DNA from: Paraflavitalea sp. CAU 1676
GTDB taxonomy: Bacteria; Bacteroidota; Bacteroidia; Chitinophagales; Chitinophagaceae
NCBI RefSeq assembly: GCF_029223285.1
Contig: NZ_JARHUJ010000001.1
Coordinates: 930,001 to 994,000 of the forward strand
Length of the DNA stretch: 64,000 nt
Reading direction: 5' to 3'
The notes below the pieces were generated by a model. The model searched no databases. It was not told where the DNA came from and was given only the letters and a program-made list of their open reading frames with translations. The translations under genes were made by a program, and so were the position numbers. Below are positions 55,175 to 63,873 of this stretch, one piece after another. Position 1 is the first letter of the stretch; every line of letters begins with the position of its first letter.

Positions 55175-55178
55175 CCGC

Positions 55179-56468
55179 ATGAAATACCTGCCGCTCGATC
55201 CTAACATCTTCGTGCAAAACCGGAAACGATTTACCGGCCGGATGGAAAAGAACAGCATTGCCATCTTCAACAGCAATGATGAATTGCCCACCAATGGTGA
55301 TGCTTCCTATAAATTCAAGCAAAATGCTGACCTCTATTGGTTATGCGGTATTGACCAGGAGGATACGATGCTCATCCTGTTTCCCGACAATCCCGACCCG
55401 CGTTTGCGGGAGGTATTGGTGCTCGTGCGGCCCAACGAACTGAAGGAGAAATGGGATGGCAAGCGGTTGCGGGCCGAAGAAGCGCGCAAGATATCTGGTA
55501 TTTCGGCCATCATCTGGCTCGATACGCTGGAAGGAGTGTTGCAGCCCTGGATCCATCTCGCCGATACCATCTACCTCAACACAAACGAGAACGACCGCAA
55601 GGCAAACCTGGTACCGGTGCGTGATTACCGTTATGCCGAAGCCATGCAACAGCGTTATCCTTTGCACCAATACAGGCGCAGTGCCCGCATCATGAAGGAA
55701 CTACGGGCGGTGAAGACGCCCCAGGAGGTGGTGGTGATGCAACAGGCCATCGATATAACGCACAACACGTTTTTGCGGGTAATGAAATATGTGAAGCCGG
55801 GTGTTATGGAGTATGAGATTGAAGCGGAAATTCTGCATAGCTTTCTGATGCAAAGGGCTACCGGTCCGGCGTACAGCTCCATTGTGGCCAGCGGCGACCG
55901 TGCCCGCACCTTGCATTATGTCGAGAACAACCAGGAATGTAAGAACGGTGAACTGATCCTGATGGATTTCGGCGCCGAATACGGCGGCTACTGCGCCGAC
56001 CTTACCCGTACCATTCCGGTCAATGGAAAGTTCAGCAAGCGTCAAAAGGACGTATATAACGGCTGCCTGCACCTGCATAATTATGCCAAAAGTATTTTGA
56101 AGCCGGGCATCACCATAGCTGCCTACACAGATAAAGTGGGTGCGGAAGCGACCAAGGTCTTTGTAAAACTGGGATTGCTGAATAAGCAGGACCTGAAAAA
56201 TGAAGACAAAGACAACCTCGCTTTCCGGAAGTATCTTTACCACGGTATCTCACACCACCTGGGTATCGATGTGCATGACCTTGGCAGCCGGACTGAGCCG
56301 GTTACTGCGGGTATGGTGTTTACCATCGAACCGGGCATTTATATCGAGGAGGAGCAGATCGGCATCCGCATCGAGAACAACGTGTGGCTTACTAAAACCG
56401 GTAATAAGGACCTGATGGCTAAAATACCCATCACGGTAGAGGAAATAGAAGCCGCCATGAAGCGTTAA
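55179..56468 (+). CDS. Xaa-Pro aminopeptidase (M24B)
   Basis: 429 residues. Removes N-terminal residues preceding proline. The N-terminal creatinase-like domain (1-170) is followed by the pita-bread catalytic domain. Metal-ligand motifs: MDFGAEYGGYCADLTRT (two Asp), GISHHLGIDVHD (His), FTIEPGIYIEEEQ (Glu) and GIRIENN (Glu). No signal peptide, so cytoplasmic. Length normal for PepP-like enzymes. Confidence 0.95.
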   Translation: MKYLPLDPNIFVQNRKRFTGRMEKNSIAIFNSNDELPTNGDASYKFKQNADLYWLCGIDQEDTMLILFPDNPDPRLREVLVLVRPNELKEKWDGKRLRAEEARKISGISAIIWLDTLEGVLQPWIHLADTIYLNTNENDRKANLVPVRDYRYAEAMQQRYPLHQYRRSARIMKELRAVKTPQEVVVMQQAIDITHNTFLRVMKYVKPGVMEYEIEAEILHSFLMQRATGPAYSSIVASGDRARTLHYVENNQECKNGELILMDFGAEYGGYCADLTRTIPVNGKFSKRQKDVYNGCLHLHNYAKSILKPGITIAAYTDKVGAEATKVFVKLGLLNKQDLKNEDKDNLAFRKYLYHGISHHLGIDVHDLGSRTEPVTAGMVFTIEPGIYIEEEQIGIRIENNVWLTKTGNKDLMAKIPITVEEIEAAMKR

Positions 56469-56554
56469 TAGTTAAATACCCATATAAATAATCGTATTGG
56501 GCAGGGTGTTGGTTGGATCGACCCGCCCCTAACCACCACAGTATAAACTGTACT

Positions 56555-57319
56555 ATGAAGCAAATCCCTAACTTATTTACTTTATTGAATCTGTTCTTTG
56601 GCTGCTGCGCCATTGTATTCGTTATGCAAAATGGCATTGCGCATACGTTCGACCAGGATGGTGAGTATTTCGTGACCTTCCCCGAGCGGCTGGCCCTGGC
56701 CTCCCTGTTCATCGGGTTGAGTGCCGTGGTGGATTTCCTGGATGGATTTGTGGCCCGCCTGTTCAAAGCAACTTCCGAAATGGGCAAGCAGCTGGATTCG
56801 TTGGCCGATGTGGTGAGCTTTGGTGTGGCGCCGGGTATGATCCTGTACCAGTTTCTGCGGTTGAGCTTTTCTCAACAGGAAGACGGGTTGGATGTGAGCA
56901 TTGGCTGGTTGCTGCCTGCTTTTGTGGTGCCCTGTGCGGCTGCCTTTCGCCTGGCTAAATTCAATATCGACGATAGCCAGCAATATGGCTTCAAAGGGGT
57001 ACCCACCCCGGCGGCGGGTTTGCTGATCGCTTCCCTTCCGCTCATTTATTTCTATGGTTCCCAGGCTTCTGTTAACAACCTGCTCATCAACAAATGGGTG
57101 CTGTACGGTATTGTTTTCGGGGTGAGTTACCTGATGGTGAGCAATATTCCGCTGCTGGCCCTAAAATTCAAGGACTTCTCGCTCAAAGGCAACCTTCCCA
57201 AAATAATTTTGCTGGCGGGAGCCGTGCTGGGAGCGGTTTTGCTGAAGTGGCTGGCTGTTCCGGTCGTGTTTATTCTCTATATCATTGTATCTTTGGCGTT
57301 CAAAAATAAAACGACATGA
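56555..57319 (+). CDS. pssA: CDP-diacylglycerol--serine O-phosphatidyltransferase
   Basis: 254 residues from ATG 56555 (MKQIPNLFTLLNLFFGC). Makes phosphatidylserine in the inner membrane, precursor of phosphatidylethanolamine. The CDP-alcohol phosphotransferase motif is intact: D63 G64, A67 R68, G77, D81 and D85. About seven transmembrane segments. Its stop overlaps the purS start by 4 bases (ATGA), so the two are translationally coupled. Confidence 0.95.
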   Translation: MKQIPNLFTLLNLFFGCCAIVFVMQNGIAHTFDQDGEYFVTFPERLALASLFIGLSAVVDFLDGFVARLFKATSEMGKQLDSLADVVSFGVAPGMILYQFLRLSFSQQEDGLDVSIGWLLPAFVVPCAAAFRLAKFNIDDSQQYGFKGVPTPAAGLLIASLPLIYFYGSQASVNNLLINKWVLYGIVFGVSYLMVSNIPLLALKFKDFSLKGNLPKIILLAGAVLGAVLLKWLAVPVVFILYIIVSLAFKNKTT

Positions 57320-57561
57320 CGTATAATGTTCAGGTTACTGTAATGCCGCTGAAAGAATTACTGGATCCTCAAGGAAAAGCCGTGATGGGCGGATTACAAA
57401 ACCTGGGTTTGACTACTGTACAGGATGTACGTATTGGCAAGAATATCACTTTGCAGGTAGAGGCCAATAACCCCGAAGAAGCCAAAAAGATCGCTGAAGA
57501 AGCCTCTAAAAAGCTGTTGGCCAACCCTGTTATGGAATACTTTGAAGTATCAGTCAATTAG
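57316..57561 (+). CDS. purS: Phosphoribosylformylglycinamidine synthase subunit PurS
   Basis: 81 residues. Small subunit that bridges PurL and PurQ in purine synthesis. The pattern VMPLKELLDPQGKAVMGGLQ and NLGLTTVQDVRIGK is diagnostic, as is the C-terminal NPVMEYFEV. Coupled to pssA and 3 bases before the next gene. purL and purQ are absent here. Confidence 0.93.
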   Translation: MTYNVQVTVMPLKELLDPQGKAVMGGLQNLGLTTVQDVRIGKNITLQVEANNPEEAKKIAEEASKKLLANPVMEYFEVSVN

Positions 57562-57564
57562 TGA

Positions 57565-58233
57565 ATGCTATATCTCGTTCCCACTCCCATCGGCAACCTG
57601 CAGGATATTACCCTGCGCGCGCTGGACGTGTTGAAAAAGGTTGACCTGATCCTGGCCGAGGATACACGCAATACCATCAAATTATTGAATCACTTCCAGG
57701 TGATCAGGCCACTGTCGCCTTTTCACCAGCACAATGAACACCAGGTTTTGCAACACCTGGTGAACCAGTTGATGGAAGGGAAATCGATCGCCCTGGTCTC
57801 GGACGCCGGCACACCCGGTATTTCGGACCCGGGTTTTTTGTTGGTGCGTGAATGTATCAAGGTGGGTGTAAAGGTGGAGTGCCTGCCCGGCGCTACTGCT
57901 TTTGTGCCTGCGCTCGTGAACAGCGGGCTTCCTTCGAACCGCTTTGTTTTCGAAGGTTTCCTGCCGCAAAAGAAGGGCAGGCAAACGATGTTCAAGAAGC
58001 TGGTGGAAGAAGAACGGACAATGATCTTTTATGAATCGCCACACCGGCTGGTTCGAACGTTGGAGGATATGATACAGTATTTTGGCGCCGACCGGCAGTG
58101 TTGCGTGAGCCGCGAACTAACCAAGATATATGAGGAAAATGCACGGGGTACTTTACAGGAAGTATGCGAGCATTTCAAGAAAAAAGAGGTGAAAGGCGAG
58201 ATCGTGATGGTCGTGGCGGGCCGGGAAGAATAA
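57565..58233 (+). CDS. rsmI: 16S rRNA (cytidine(1402)-2'-O)-methyltransferase
   Basis: 222 residues. A SAM-dependent enzyme of the tetrapyrrole-methylase fold. Motifs: LYLVPTPIGNLQDITLRAL at 2-20, LAEDTRNTIKLLNHF, SDAGTPGISDPG, LPGATAFVPALVNSGLPSNR and FEGFLPQKKGRQ. Shorter than enterobacterial RsmI (about 286) because the C-terminal extension is missing, as in other Bacteroidota. Third gene of the pssA-purS-rsmI group. Confidence 0.94.
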   Translation: MLYLVPTPIGNLQDITLRALDVLKKVDLILAEDTRNTIKLLNHFQVIRPLSPFHQHNEHQVLQHLVNQLMEGKSIALVSDAGTPGISDPGFLLVRECIKVGVKVECLPGATAFVPALVNSGLPSNRFVFEGFLPQKKGRQTMFKKLVEEERTMIFYESPHRLVRTLEDMIQYFGADRQCCVSRELTKIYEENARGTLQEVCEHFKKKEVKGEIVMVVAGREE

Positions 58234-58323
58234 AAAAAAGTGGGGATTTGTACAAGGATTTAAGTTTTCCTTTTCAGTCGTGGGTTTGATATTTGCATAA
58301 GAATGGAATTAAACTCAGTAGTT

Positions 58324-58773
58324 ATGAAAAAGATGATCCCCTCCTTATTATTGGTATTGTCGCTGGCATTGACCAATAGTTTGCTGGCACAGGTACGCAG
58401 TGTACCTGCCTCCGTTACAGAAGCTTTCAAAGACAAATATCCCAGTGCTTCCAACGTAGAATGGAAGGATAAACTCTCTGGTTTTGTAGCTGTATTTGAC
58501 CAGCAGGGCAATCACTATGAAGCCCGCTTCAACAATAAAGCCGTGTGGCAGTACACCGAGCAAAAGGTAGAAGAAGGCACTATACCAGATCCTGTAAAGG
58601 ATGGTTATGCAAAAAGTAAGTGGGCCGATTGGAAACTGGAAGGTTCTACCAGGATCGACCTGCCCGGTGATAAAGTACAGTACCGCCTTTTTGTAGTGAA
58701 GAGCGATCTGCAGAAAAAGAACCTGACGTTCAACAGTGAGGGACGTTTGCTGAAAGACAACTCGACCCTATAG
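58324..58773 (+). CDS. Secreted PepSY-like protein (DUF2874)
   Basis: 149 residues from ATG 58324 (MKKMIPSLLLVLSLALTNSL, signal peptide ending LLAQ). The mature region (VTEAFKDKYPSASNVEWKDK, VAVFDQQGNHYEARFNNK, then a second half ending DLQKKNLTFNSEGRLLKD) has the PepSY-like two-unit pattern of periplasmic Bacteroidota proteins. Unknown partner. Strong terminator follows. Confidence 0.82.
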   Translation: MKKMIPSLLLVLSLALTNSLLAQVRSVPASVTEAFKDKYPSASNVEWKDKLSGFVAVFDQQGNHYEARFNNKAVWQYTEQKVEEGTIPDPVKDGYAKSKWADWKLEGSTRIDLPGDKVQYRLFVVKSDLQKKNLTFNSEGRLLKDNSTL

Positions 58774-58807
58774 GTTGCATGGCATAAATTAAAATTCTCC
58801 TAAATAG

Positions 58808-58857
58808 GAAGCCCGGACAACTGCGCTGATGTGTAGTTTCCGGGCTTCACTGTTTTT
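58808..58857 (+). terminator. Intrinsic terminator
   Basis: GAAGCCCGGA (58808-58817) pairs with TCCGGGCTTC (58839-58848); AACT/AGTT extend the stem inward, and a T-run follows. Confidence 0.85.
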
Positions 58858-58920
58858 CCCTACCTTCCCGCTCCCGAACAGGGAACGTTTTAGAACTAAG
58901 AATAAAAACCGAGGAAATCA

Positions 58921-60936
58921 ATGAGAAAACACATGCTCTTCATGGCTGGCCTCCTTGCCGTTACAGCGGCGATGGCGCAGCCCGACCGCTGGCAGCAGCG
59001 GGTGAAGTATTCTATGGACATCAACATGGATGCTGCATCGAACCGGTTCTCCGGCAAGCAGAAATTGGAATACACCAATAATTCTCCCGACACCCTGACC
59101 AAGGTTTATTATCATTTGTACTGGAATGCGTTTCAGCCCAACAGTATGATGGATGCCCGCAGCCAGGCGCTGGGGCAGATCAAGACGAATGGCCGGCCCG
59201 ACTGGGATGGCCGGGTGCGCGACCGCATAGCTTATCTGAAACCTGATGAGATCGGTTATCAAAAGATACTTTCGCTCAAGCTGAATGGCGTTGCACAACA
59301 ATACACTGTGCAGGAAACCATTCTTGAAGTAACGCTCAGCAAACCTATTCTGCCTAAAAGTACCGTGACCTTCGATATGGATTTTGAAGCGCAGGTACCC
59401 TTGCAGGTGCGCCGGGCAGGTCGCGATAATCCGCAAACCGGTGTGCGCTTCTCCATGAGCCAGTGGTATCCCAAGCTTTGTGAATACGATTATGAAGGCT
59501 GGCACCCCACTCCCTATATTGCCCGTGAGTTTTATGGTATATGGGGTGATTATGAAGTAAAGATCACGATCGATAAAAGCTACCTGATCGGTGGCACCGG
59601 TTATTTGCAAAATCCGCAGCAGATCGGTTATGGTTATGAAGCGCCCGGTACAAAAGTAGCGCGCCCCGCCGGCGACAAGCTCACCTGGCATTTTGTAGCC
59701 CCCAATGTACATGACTTTATGTGGGCTGCTGATCCTCAGTATGCGCATATCACCCGCACAGTTGCCAATGGTCCGGTGATCCACGTTATCTACAACAAAG
59801 ATGAGGAACAGCTGAAAAAGACCTTTGAAGGTTTCAATGAAACCAACAAGCGTCGCTACGATAATGATGTTCAAAAGTATATCAAGAGCTGGGACGAGCA
59901 GTGGACACGTGTGGCAGATGCAGCAGTAACCGTACTGCCTTTCATCGAAAAGAAGTTTGGTGCCTATCCCTACAAGCAATACACTTTCATTCATGGTGGC
60001 GATGGTGGTATGGAGTATCCGATGGGTACGCTGGTGTCGGGGCCGAGCCTTGGTACCGCATTCCACGAGTGGATGCATACCTGGTACCAGATGCTGCTGG
60101 GTACCAACGAGTCGCTGTATGCCTGGATGGACGAAGGTTTTACCAGCTATGCGGAAACGCTCGTTACTGAGTACTATCAGGCGGTAACTAAAAACCAGGT
60201 CACCCAATCTGAAGTGGGGACCGGTCCGCGTAAGGTGCAGGTGGTAGACTCGCTCACGAAGAGCAATAGCTTTATCGGTAAAGCCAATCCGCACCTTGGT
60301 GCCTACCAGGGGTATTTTGCATTGGTAAAGAGCGGGCTGGAAGAGCCTATGACTACCCATGCCGATCATTTTGAAACCAACTTTGCTTACAGCATCGCTG
60401 CCTATTCAAAAGGCGAGGTGTTCATGGAGCAACTGGGCTATATTGTTGGCGCCGATGTGCGTGATAAGATACTGCTGGAGTACTACCGCCAGTGGCGTTT
60501 CAAACATCCGAATGTCAACGACCTTATGCGTGTTGCCGAAAAGGTGAGTGGCATGAAGCTCGACTGGTATCGGGAATATTTTGTGAATACTACCAAGACC
60601 ATCGATTATGCGATCGATAGTCTTTGGGAAGAAGGCAGTAAGACCAAGATCCGCATCAAACGTATCGGGAAGATGCCGATGCCGCTCGATATTCTGCTGG
60701 CCTATAAAGATGGATCAAAAGAGATCGTAAACATCCCGATGTACCTGATGTTTGGCGCCAAACAGGCGGAGGACCCTTCTATTCCCTTCTCAAGCCGCGA
60801 GGCGTGGAAGTGGACACATCCTACTTATGTGTTTGAAGTAAATCACCGTCTTGGTGATCTGAAGCTGATGGAGATCGATCCATCGCAGCGGATGGCCGAT
60901 GTGGAGCGGAGTAATAACAAGCTGGAGATCCCCTAA
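58921..60936 (+). CDS. M1 family metallopeptidase (aminopeptidase N-like)
   Basis: 671 residues with signal peptide (MRKHMLFMAGLLAVTAAMAQ). Gluzincin motif HEWMH at 382-386 with the third zinc ligand E405 in WMDEGFTSYAE; exopeptidase motif GGMEYP at 362-367. N-terminal beta-domain spans 1-220. The C-terminal helical domain is short, as in other Bacteroidota members. Periplasmic or surface-exposed aminopeptidase. Confidence 0.95.
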   Translation: MRKHMLFMAGLLAVTAAMAQPDRWQQRVKYSMDINMDAASNRFSGKQKLEYTNNSPDTLTKVYYHLYWNAFQPNSMMDARSQALGQIKTNGRPDWDGRVRDRIAYLKPDEIGYQKILSLKLNGVAQQYTVQETILEVTLSKPILPKSTVTFDMDFEAQVPLQVRRAGRDNPQTGVRFSMSQWYPKLCEYDYEGWHPTPYIAREFYGIWGDYEVKITIDKSYLIGGTGYLQNPQQIGYGYEAPGTKVARPAGDKLTWHFVAPNVHDFMWAADPQYAHITRTVANGPVIHVIYNKDEEQLKKTFEGFNETNKRRYDNDVQKYIKSWDEQWTRVADAAVTVLPFIEKKFGAYPYKQYTFIHGGDGGMEYPMGTLVSGPSLGTAFHEWMHTWYQMLLGTNESLYAWMDEGFTSYAETLVTEYYQAVTKNQVTQSEVGTGPRKVQVVDSLTKSNSFIGKANPHLGAYQGYFALVKSGLEEPMTTHADHFETNFAYSIAAYSKGEVFMEQLGYIVGADVRDKILLEYYRQWRFKHPNVNDLMRVAEKVSGMKLDWYREYFVNTTKTIDYAIDSLWEEGSKTKIRIKRIGKMPMPLDILLAYKDGSKEIVNIPMYLMFGAKQAEDPSIPFSSREAWKWTHPTYVFEVNHRLGDLKLMEIDPSQRMADVERSNNKLEIP

Positions 60937-60993
60937 GTAATAAGCCAGGCTGCGGCCTTGCATAAAGGAGGCAGTTTGACGCAAACTACCAAG

Positions 60994-61030
60994 AAGAGGT
61001 TGTTCCTGAATGGGAACAACCTCTTTTGTT
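60994..61030 (+). terminator. Intrinsic terminator
   Basis: AAGAGGTTGTTCC (60994-61006) and GGAACAACCTCTT (61013-61025) form a perfect 13-bp stem with a 6-base loop and T-run, 57 bases after the M1 peptidase gene. Confidence 0.9.
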
Positions 61031-61212
61031 TGCAGGGTACTGCGTAATGGTGACCCGCATGGAAATGCGGGTCTGTCTTCGATTGCCGTTTATCGACCGT
61101 TTGCTTCCCTGAAGAGAAGACATTTGTTTGACAGGTTGTGCGGGGTACACTGCGACCAGGTTCGTTTTGCACAGCTGCCCGAAAATTTGTAGCTTATCTA
61201 AAATATCATCCC

Positions 61213-61638
61213 ATGGCCCAGAATAAAACCACTGCAACGACCAAAAGTGTGAAGGGGTTTATTGAAGCTGTTCCCGATGAGCAGAAACGTGCCGATAGTT
61301 TTCAACTGGTTGAGATCATTGAAGAGGAAACCGGATTTACCCCTACTATGTGGGGGCCTACGATCATAGGGTTTGGGAGCTATCATTATGTGTACGACAG
61401 CGGGCATGAGGGGGATTCGGCGCTGGTGGGCTTTTCGCCAAGAAAGGATGCTTTGGTTCTTTACCTCGATATTGACCCAGAGACACGCGAAGAGCAACTG
61501 AAGCAATTGGGTAAGGTGAAGTCGGGCAAATCCTGCGTGTATGTTAAGAGGTTGGCCGATATCGACCTTAAGCTGCTGAGGAAGATGATCAAAACGTCGC
61601 TACGCCGAACGATCAGGAAAGATCCCCCACAAAAATAG
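61213..61638 (+). CDS. DUF1801 family protein
   Basis: 141 residues from ATG 61213 (MAQNKTTATTKS). The pattern GFIEAVPDEQKRADSFQLVE, MWGPTIIGFGSYHYVY and ALVGFSPRKDALVLYLDI fits DUF1801 (YdhG-like). Fold related to SufE-like or YjbR-like small domains; no reaction established. Convergent with the inhibitor gene 24 bases away. Confidence 0.88.
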   Translation: MAQNKTTATTKSVKGFIEAVPDEQKRADSFQLVEIIEEETGFTPTMWGPTIIGFGSYHYVYDSGHEGDSALVGFSPRKDALVLYLDIDPETREEQLKQLGKVKSGKSCVYVKRLADIDLKLLRKMIKTSLRRTIRKDPPQK

Positions 61639-61662
61639 CCGCACTGTCTCTGATGCTGCTCC

Positions 61663-61974
61663 TTATGATATCCTGTACGAAACGTTGAATTGCTTTTCTG
61701 CAGCCTGTGTTTCCCAGGGCTGCCTATACTGTAATAAGATCATGCCGCTTACGCCTGGTTGCAGCGGTGTCAACTCAAACTTCTCCTGTCCGGCTGAGCC
61801 GGCACCTCCATCTCCGGGTGAAAATCCCGTAACTACCTTAAAATGATCGTTGGGCTGTAATATCCAGTTAAAGCCCGTTGTAGGGTTGGCGGATAAGGTG
61901 ATGATGAGGCGATCGCCTGTTTGCAGCTGCAATTGTTTTCCCTGGTCGGCTTCGGATAAATGTATTGTTTGCAT
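61663..61974 (-). CDS. Chagasin-like cysteine protease inhibitor (I42)
   Basis: 103 residues. The three inhibitory loops of the chagasin fold can be seen: SANPTTGFNW (NPTTGF at 30-35), the GDGGAGSAGQEKF loop near 54-66 and YRQPWE at 83-88 (RPW-like). Chagasin-family proteins block papain (C1) peptidases by inserting these loops in the active site. No signal peptide, so cytoplasmic like the C1 peptidase encoded about 0.6 kb upstream on the same strand. Loop 2 (GAGSAG in place of GGGG) is changed, so affinity cannot be assumed. Confidence 0.85.
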   Translation of the reverse strand: MQTIHLSEADQGKQLQLQTGDRLIITLSANPTTGFNWILQPNDHFKVVTGFSPGDGGAGSAGQEKFELTPLQPGVSGMILLQYRQPWETQAAEKQFNVSYRIS

Positions 61975-62102
61975 GTGTTGTGCTTTTCTTTAGCAATCGT
62001 GGTATCCATCGTGCGGTGACAGACGTGAAGAAGATACTCCACGCCTGTCATGGTTGCACGAGGGTTGTTGGTATGTATTACCGGGTTATAAGCGCTGACT
62101 GG

Positions 62103-62507
62103 TTACCATACATAGATCTCAATGATCTGATCGTTCTCGATCAGTACATTGACAGGAGATTGTTTCTCCAAAGCCTGGGCGCCGAGCATTTCCATGGCAA
62201 CGACGGCGCTATCGGATCCGCTGTAGATCTTCTTCCAGCCGAGATCAGTAAGGGCGAGCCAGCTATTGCGGGTTTCGGCCTTAGTCCAGATACCGGATAC
62301 TTTTTTATTGTTGTGCCATACGCCGGCGCCGAAGCCGTCTTCTGCTCTGTTGCCGGCTTCCAGCTCCTTCAATGAATCCATGGGGGTAGATGACAACAGC
62401 GTATCGGCCTGGTAGTTGGCGGCCTGGGAGGGCATGGTGCCTGGTTTTACTGATCCTTCGATCACTTCTACCTGAGGTTGTGCGAACGGTTTATTTTCTT
62501 TTGACAT
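62103..62507 (-). CDS. Small partner protein sharing the C1 peptidase's C-terminal domain
   Basis: 134 residues, no signal peptide. Residues about 70-134 (VSGIWTKAETRNSW, LGWKKIYSGSD, VNVLIENDQIIEIYVW) align with residues 308-371 of the adjacent papain-like protein (VRGLWAEKSDRNAF, EGWKRITNTND, VSVYVEKGMIKEVYA). Both also have DGFGA shortly before, so the protein looks like its neighbour with the catalytic domain removed. Function unknown: it could be a decoy, regulator or substrate. It starts 40 bases after the peptidase stop, so is in the same operon. Confidence 0.75.
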   Translation of the reverse strand: MSKENKPFAQPQVEVIEGSVKPGTMPSQAANYQADTLLSSTPMDSLKELEAGNRAEDGFGAGVWHNNKKVSGIWTKAETRNSWLALTDLGWKKIYSGSDSAVVAMEMLGAQALEKQSPVNVLIENDQIIEIYVW

Positions 62508-62547
62508 GATGACATTTTTTTGTGGTTAAAAAGGGAACTGTCTGGTA

Positions 62548-63663
62548 TCAGGCATATACTTCTTTGATCATACCTTTCTCAACATACACGCTTACGTTGC
62601 GACCCGATGTTTTGGCACTGGCCAGTGCGTTCAACATGAGGTAGAAGTTGGTGTCGTTGGTATTGGTGATCCTCTTCCATCCTTCTGTACCGAGGTAAGC
62701 AAAAGCATTGCGGTCGCTTTTTTCGGCCCACAATCCTCTTACGTTGATGTTGCGCAGCCAGGTGGTGTCTTCTACGCCTTCCACGCCGAGCATGCTGCTG
62801 TCGATGCCGCACTCGCCATAGCCGATGCGGAAGAAGCCGCCTTCGCCCCAGTTGGGACCCCAGCTGTTCTTGCAGATCCAGAACTGCTGCGCATCGTTAT
62901 AACCGATACAGGAAACACAATGACCGCCCCGTACAGTGGCATTGGCTGTTTTGCGATAGATGCCGTTGCTGTAGGCCGAGAAGTCGGAGTATACAGTATA
63001 ACACGCGATCATGGGGCCTTTGGTCGACAACCATTCTTTGATGGCCGCAATATTGGTAACGTTGGTATAGGCCAATACCTTGGTTACACGGTTCTGCCAA
63101 TCGGCACAACGTCCGGTGCAGTTCTGATCGCCGGCTGTATAGGGATAGCAGGCTTCATCACAAACGCCGATGTTCTTGTAAGCTTCGAGGGCTTTGTCGG
63201 GCCACCAGCCATTGCTGCAGTTGCGCGATTCTGCGCGGGCGTGGCAATAGAACAGGTGTGCTTCAGAATGATCGACCACATAGGCCGGATCATTGCGGAG
63301 GATCTTCATCCTCGATTCTACAGCGGCCACGGTACCGAATGCCACGCAGGAACCGCAGCTTCCCTGGTTTTTGATGGAGGTGATAAAGTTCTGACCGCCT
63401 TTATTACGCCAGTCGAAGGAGGCGGGTGCGCCGAAGCCGTCGGTGGTGCGGGCGCTGCGGGCCACATGAAAATCGAGGAGGTTGGCCTGCGACATGGCTT
63501 CCTGCTCGGCCAGGCTGGGCTCGTTGGGGCCGGGTGTATAACCCAGCATTTTTATCTGCTCATCTTCGGACAGTTCAAACACCGGATTGGTGGCTGCGTT
63601 CCAGCTACTGTCATTTTGCAGCAGGTTGCTACGGATCGCATTCAGTTGATCTGATTTGCTCAT
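62548..63663 (-). CDS. Papain-like cysteine peptidase (C1) with extra C-terminal domain
   Basis: 371 residues. All catalytic residues are present: Q100 (oxyanion), C106 in NQGSCGSCVAFG, H248 in GGHCVSCIGYND and N266 in CKNSWGPNWGEGG. Residues 1-75 form a pro-like region (ELSEDEQIKMLGYTPG) with no signal peptide, so the enzyme appears cytoplasmic or exported by a non-Sec route. Residues 308-371 form a 64-residue domain shared with the next gene. The W usual after the catalytic Cys is V. First of a peptidase, partner and inhibitor set. Confidence 0.9.
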   Translation of the reverse strand: MSKSDQLNAIRSNLLQNDSSWNAATNPVFELSEDEQIKMLGYTPGPNEPSLAEQEAMSQANLLDFHVARSARTTDGFGAPASFDWRNKGGQNFITSIKNQGSCGSCVAFGTVAAVESRMKILRNDPAYVVDHSEAHLFYCHARAESRNCSNGWWPDKALEAYKNIGVCDEACYPYTAGDQNCTGRCADWQNRVTKVLAYTNVTNIAAIKEWLSTKGPMIACYTVYSDFSAYSNGIYRKTANATVRGGHCVSCIGYNDAQQFWICKNSWGPNWGEGGFFRIGYGECGIDSSMLGVEGVEDTTWLRNINVRGLWAEKSDRNAFAYLGTEGWKRITNTNDTNFYLMLNALASAKTSGRNVSVYVEKGMIKEVYA

Positions 63664-63785
63664 ACTTGTACGTTTTTAGGTTATTGAATAGAACATATCT
63701 GCGATCGGGTGGGGCATAGCAAGCCTGAGCTGGTGAATGGCCAGTTTCCCGCGGGGTAGGCGGGCAGTGTTAGGTGGTGGTGAAT

Positions 63786-63809
63786 GCAGGTGAGTAAGCG
63801 CTCACCTGC
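63786..63809. other. Hairpin upstream of the papain gene
   Basis: GCAGGTGAG (63786-63794) and CTCACCTGC (63801-63809) pair perfectly around a 6-base loop. It lies between two minus-strand genes; no T-run follows on the minus strand. Confidence 0.4.
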
Positions 63810-63873
63810 TGGCAGGGAAGAAAAGGAAGGTTAGGAGGGATACTGCAATTGCACGTTGTAACTGCATACAGTT

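Larger units (their letters stand above)
54824..55178. other. 355-base divergent promoter region (pckA / aminopeptidase)
   Basis: The gap holds the pckA promoter at its left end and the aminopeptidase promoter at its right end. The middle (54880-55140) is AT-rich with GC-rich patches and shows no gene or clear regulatory palindrome. Confidence 0.5.

Noticed and set aside
58918-60369. 483-codon open frame on the minus strand
   Set aside because: It lies wholly antisense to the M1 peptidase, whose catalytic motifs are complete; the translation shows no domain.
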